Source: Syngnathus acus
Taxonomy: Eukaryota > Chordata > Actinopteri > Syngnathiformes > Syngnathidae
Length of the DNA stretch: 64,000 bases
Assembly: GCF_901709675.1 (NCBI RefSeq)
Contig: NC_051091.1
Coordinates: forward strand, 12,432,967-12,496,966
Reading direction: 5' to 3'
The position numbers and the translations under genes were made by a program. The notes beneath the pieces were generated by a model. It saw only the letters and a program-made list of their open reading frames with translations. It was not told the origin of the DNA and did not search any database. Shown here piece by piece: positions 62,082-64,000 of this stretch; within the stretch, counting starts at the first letter, position 1, and each line of letters begins with the position of its first letter.

Positions 62082-64000
62082 TAAAATCTTCCTTCTACTT
62101 AGTTTGTGTAATCCCACTGAAACATGAACAGGTATGCAACAAATAAAATGAAAAGCCTGGCACTTATGAATTAATGATTGAGTTGATGTCAAACTTGAAG
62201 GAATTTGGAATGCGTGTCTGCTCCATCATGAAGTGCAACAGATGGAGGTGCACATCAAGATTTAAACACTAAGAGGATTCCTCTTTCTTTCACTCTGTAG
62301 TTTTTTTGTGTGGGTGTGCGTGCGTTATTGCATGCGTGTGTGGGGGCAGACTCTCTCATGGAGACCCAGCCTCTCAAGTAGAGTTGTCACTTAAGCCGTC
62401 AGGAGCCTAACATGCCCACTTGCTTGGGGCGTCTCGGTGAGCAACCAGGTGGAATTAGAAAGTCCCAGGTCTCTGAACTTTAACCCTATATGTCTGTGTG
62501 TGAGAATGGGTTCATGTTCATGTCTTTCTTAAGTAGCTTGATAATACGCTTAAGACACTTTCACCAAAGCAGGAGTTAGCCTGCAGAGGACAGGACTGGT
62601 GCAGGTTTAGGATGGAAGGATTTAAAGTTTTGATTTTAAAATCTTTGTGAAGCTCATGTGGGATTACTTGCGTCCAATCCATTAATCAGCAAATATTAAC
62701 TATTTTAAAATCACCAAAAATTAAACTACACCTTTTTTTTATAAAATGAAATATAATTATAGAAAAATGTCCTCCGTTTTCATCTTTGTCAATTAATATT
62801 AAACATGAGCTTTCGGGGTTGATTTTGTTGTATTTATTTTAGAAACGTTTTTTATTTATTATAAAAGGTTTGTTGCATTTTTCTCACTGTCTAAATATAC
62901 TAACTAATAACATATAATAACTTTTTAACTGACTGATGTAGCTTCTGGTTGTATTTTGATATGTCCATAAACTTGATGATGGTCTTTAGCAACATGCTGA
63001 TGCAGCAGTCTCAGTGGATTTTTTTTTTAATCACTTCTACCGCTTGAAAAGTATTTGTTCCTTGGAACGAGACACGCGTTGAATTCAAAACATTTTCCTG
63101 GGCGACAAGTTGACTCCTTTAAAAAATACCAAAGCCTTTTTCCCTTTGCTGAAATCCCATTGACCTTTCTCGCGTGTACACTAAACCCGTCTCACCAAAG
63201 TAATTGTATAAAATATGAGCAGTGTAAGCAAACAGTACCACAGACGGTCTTGAAGGCTTTCCCAAGAGTTCTTGTGAGATAGTTTGTCGAGCCGAATTCA
63301 TGCAGAGATGTAAAAAAAAAAATTATGTGGAGCATATGCGTTTAATAATATTCAATATATAATTATTCTTCATTTTATTAAAGTCATATTTCAGAGAGTA
63401 GTTGCTATTCAAATATAAACAGTGGTATTAAGAAACAGAGGCAATGCTTTGATGGCTTAAGAAAAAAAAATAAAATCACCCTAGTCATTTCCATTTTAGT
63501 CCTAGTGTTGTCATTATTTTCTTTTTCAGGCATTTTGTTAACATTACGGCTATATGAAGTCTTTCACAAAAATCCCCGTTATCAAATCTAATGACTATGG
63601 GTACATGTGATCCGGAGGTACTTTCACAGTTGGAAATAATAAAATTGCTTGATTAAACTTGCTTGGCGCTTCGAGGGATGTTAGCTCTTTATTGTATTTC
63701 CTTTGTAGTTAACCTCCACCCCGAGAGGAAGCTGGTAGAGAAACTGAGAACCACCATGGGGATCCAATTATATTTTCTTCCCCTGTTCTTTGCAATATAA
63801 TAACTTAGTAACGGGATCTCCTGTTTATTTTTATATTTACGCCCTGCCGAGCAAAAAAGCACAAGCATGCTGTGTTTTTGCAAGTTGATTTGTTTAGCTG
63901 CGCTACACTAAGATAAATCGATTTACGAGTAACTGCAAAGGTACCGCTCTTACAGCAAACACGTAGATCAAAATTCTGTATGAGACAAATTTCGCCCGCA

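Larger units (their letters stand above)
56331..64000. other. Upstream intergenic DNA, no gene recognised
   Basis: AT-rich DNA upstream of ephb2 exon 1. It contains TA and AAT microsatellites (57838-57899, 58576-58617, 62034-62081), a 15-G run (59655-59669), SINE tail and head remnants (58526-58575, about 59745-59907) and a diverged interspersed repeat (60560-60735). Open frames of 60-105 codons are scattered on both strands but show no family motif, splice logic or unusual codon pattern. Distal promoter elements may be here but cannot be read directly. Confidence 0.7.

Overview
This window is vertebrate nuclear DNA, most likely from a ray-finned (teleost) fish. The evidence is one intron-rich receptor gene whose protein is close to vertebrate EphB2, fish-type interspersed repeats (tRNA-derived SINEs, hAT and TA-flanked DNA transposons, non-LTR 3' ends) and many simple repeats. 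There are no bacterial-style genes, operons or CRISPR arrays. Nearly all open reading frames of 60-170 codons are chance frames or repeats.

The only gene I can support is the 5' part of an Eph receptor tyrosine kinase gene, ephb2 (a or b paralogue not resolved), on the minus strand. Exon 1 (56075-56126) holds the start codon and signal peptide. Exon 2 (17583-17662) encodes the mature N-terminus. Exon 3 (6143-6827) encodes almost all of the ephrin-binding domain and the start of the cysteine-rich region. The splice phases fit (1, 0, 1), and each junction has GT/AG signals. Intron 1 is about 38.4 kb, intron 2 about 10.8 kb, and intron 3 runs off the left edge. The rest of the receptor (cysteine-rich region, fibronectin repeats, membrane segment, kinase, SAM) must lie beyond position 1 on the minus strand. 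Sequence right of about 56.2 kb is 5' UTR, promoter and upstream intergenic DNA, and no second gene was recognised there.

The introns and upstream DNA hold the accessory content. Three TA-flanked elements share termini beginning CCGT and subterminal ATAANCGC-type repeats: 2045-3626, 11086-13090, and 11392-12249 nested in the second. The first keeps an acidic protein tail that is echoed in a tandem array. A clean 553-bp hAT element (36280-36832) has a perfect 8-bp target duplication and a decayed BED-finger remnant. Other content is a V-SINE-like copy (32105-32397), several decayed tRNA-SINE pieces, two copies of one non-LTR 3' end in opposite orientations (15449-16170 and 46000-46082), a foldback hairpin (5601-5722), a compound GT minisatellite (34324-34600) and long homopolymers.

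No undescribed system of interacting genes is visible. The observations most worth checking are the apparent 5-residue extension at the exon 2/exon 3 junction of ephb2, the shared architecture of the three TA-flanked elements, and the transposase-tail echo in the array at 2890-3390. Stretches that look like conserved regulatory DNA are offered only as candidates.
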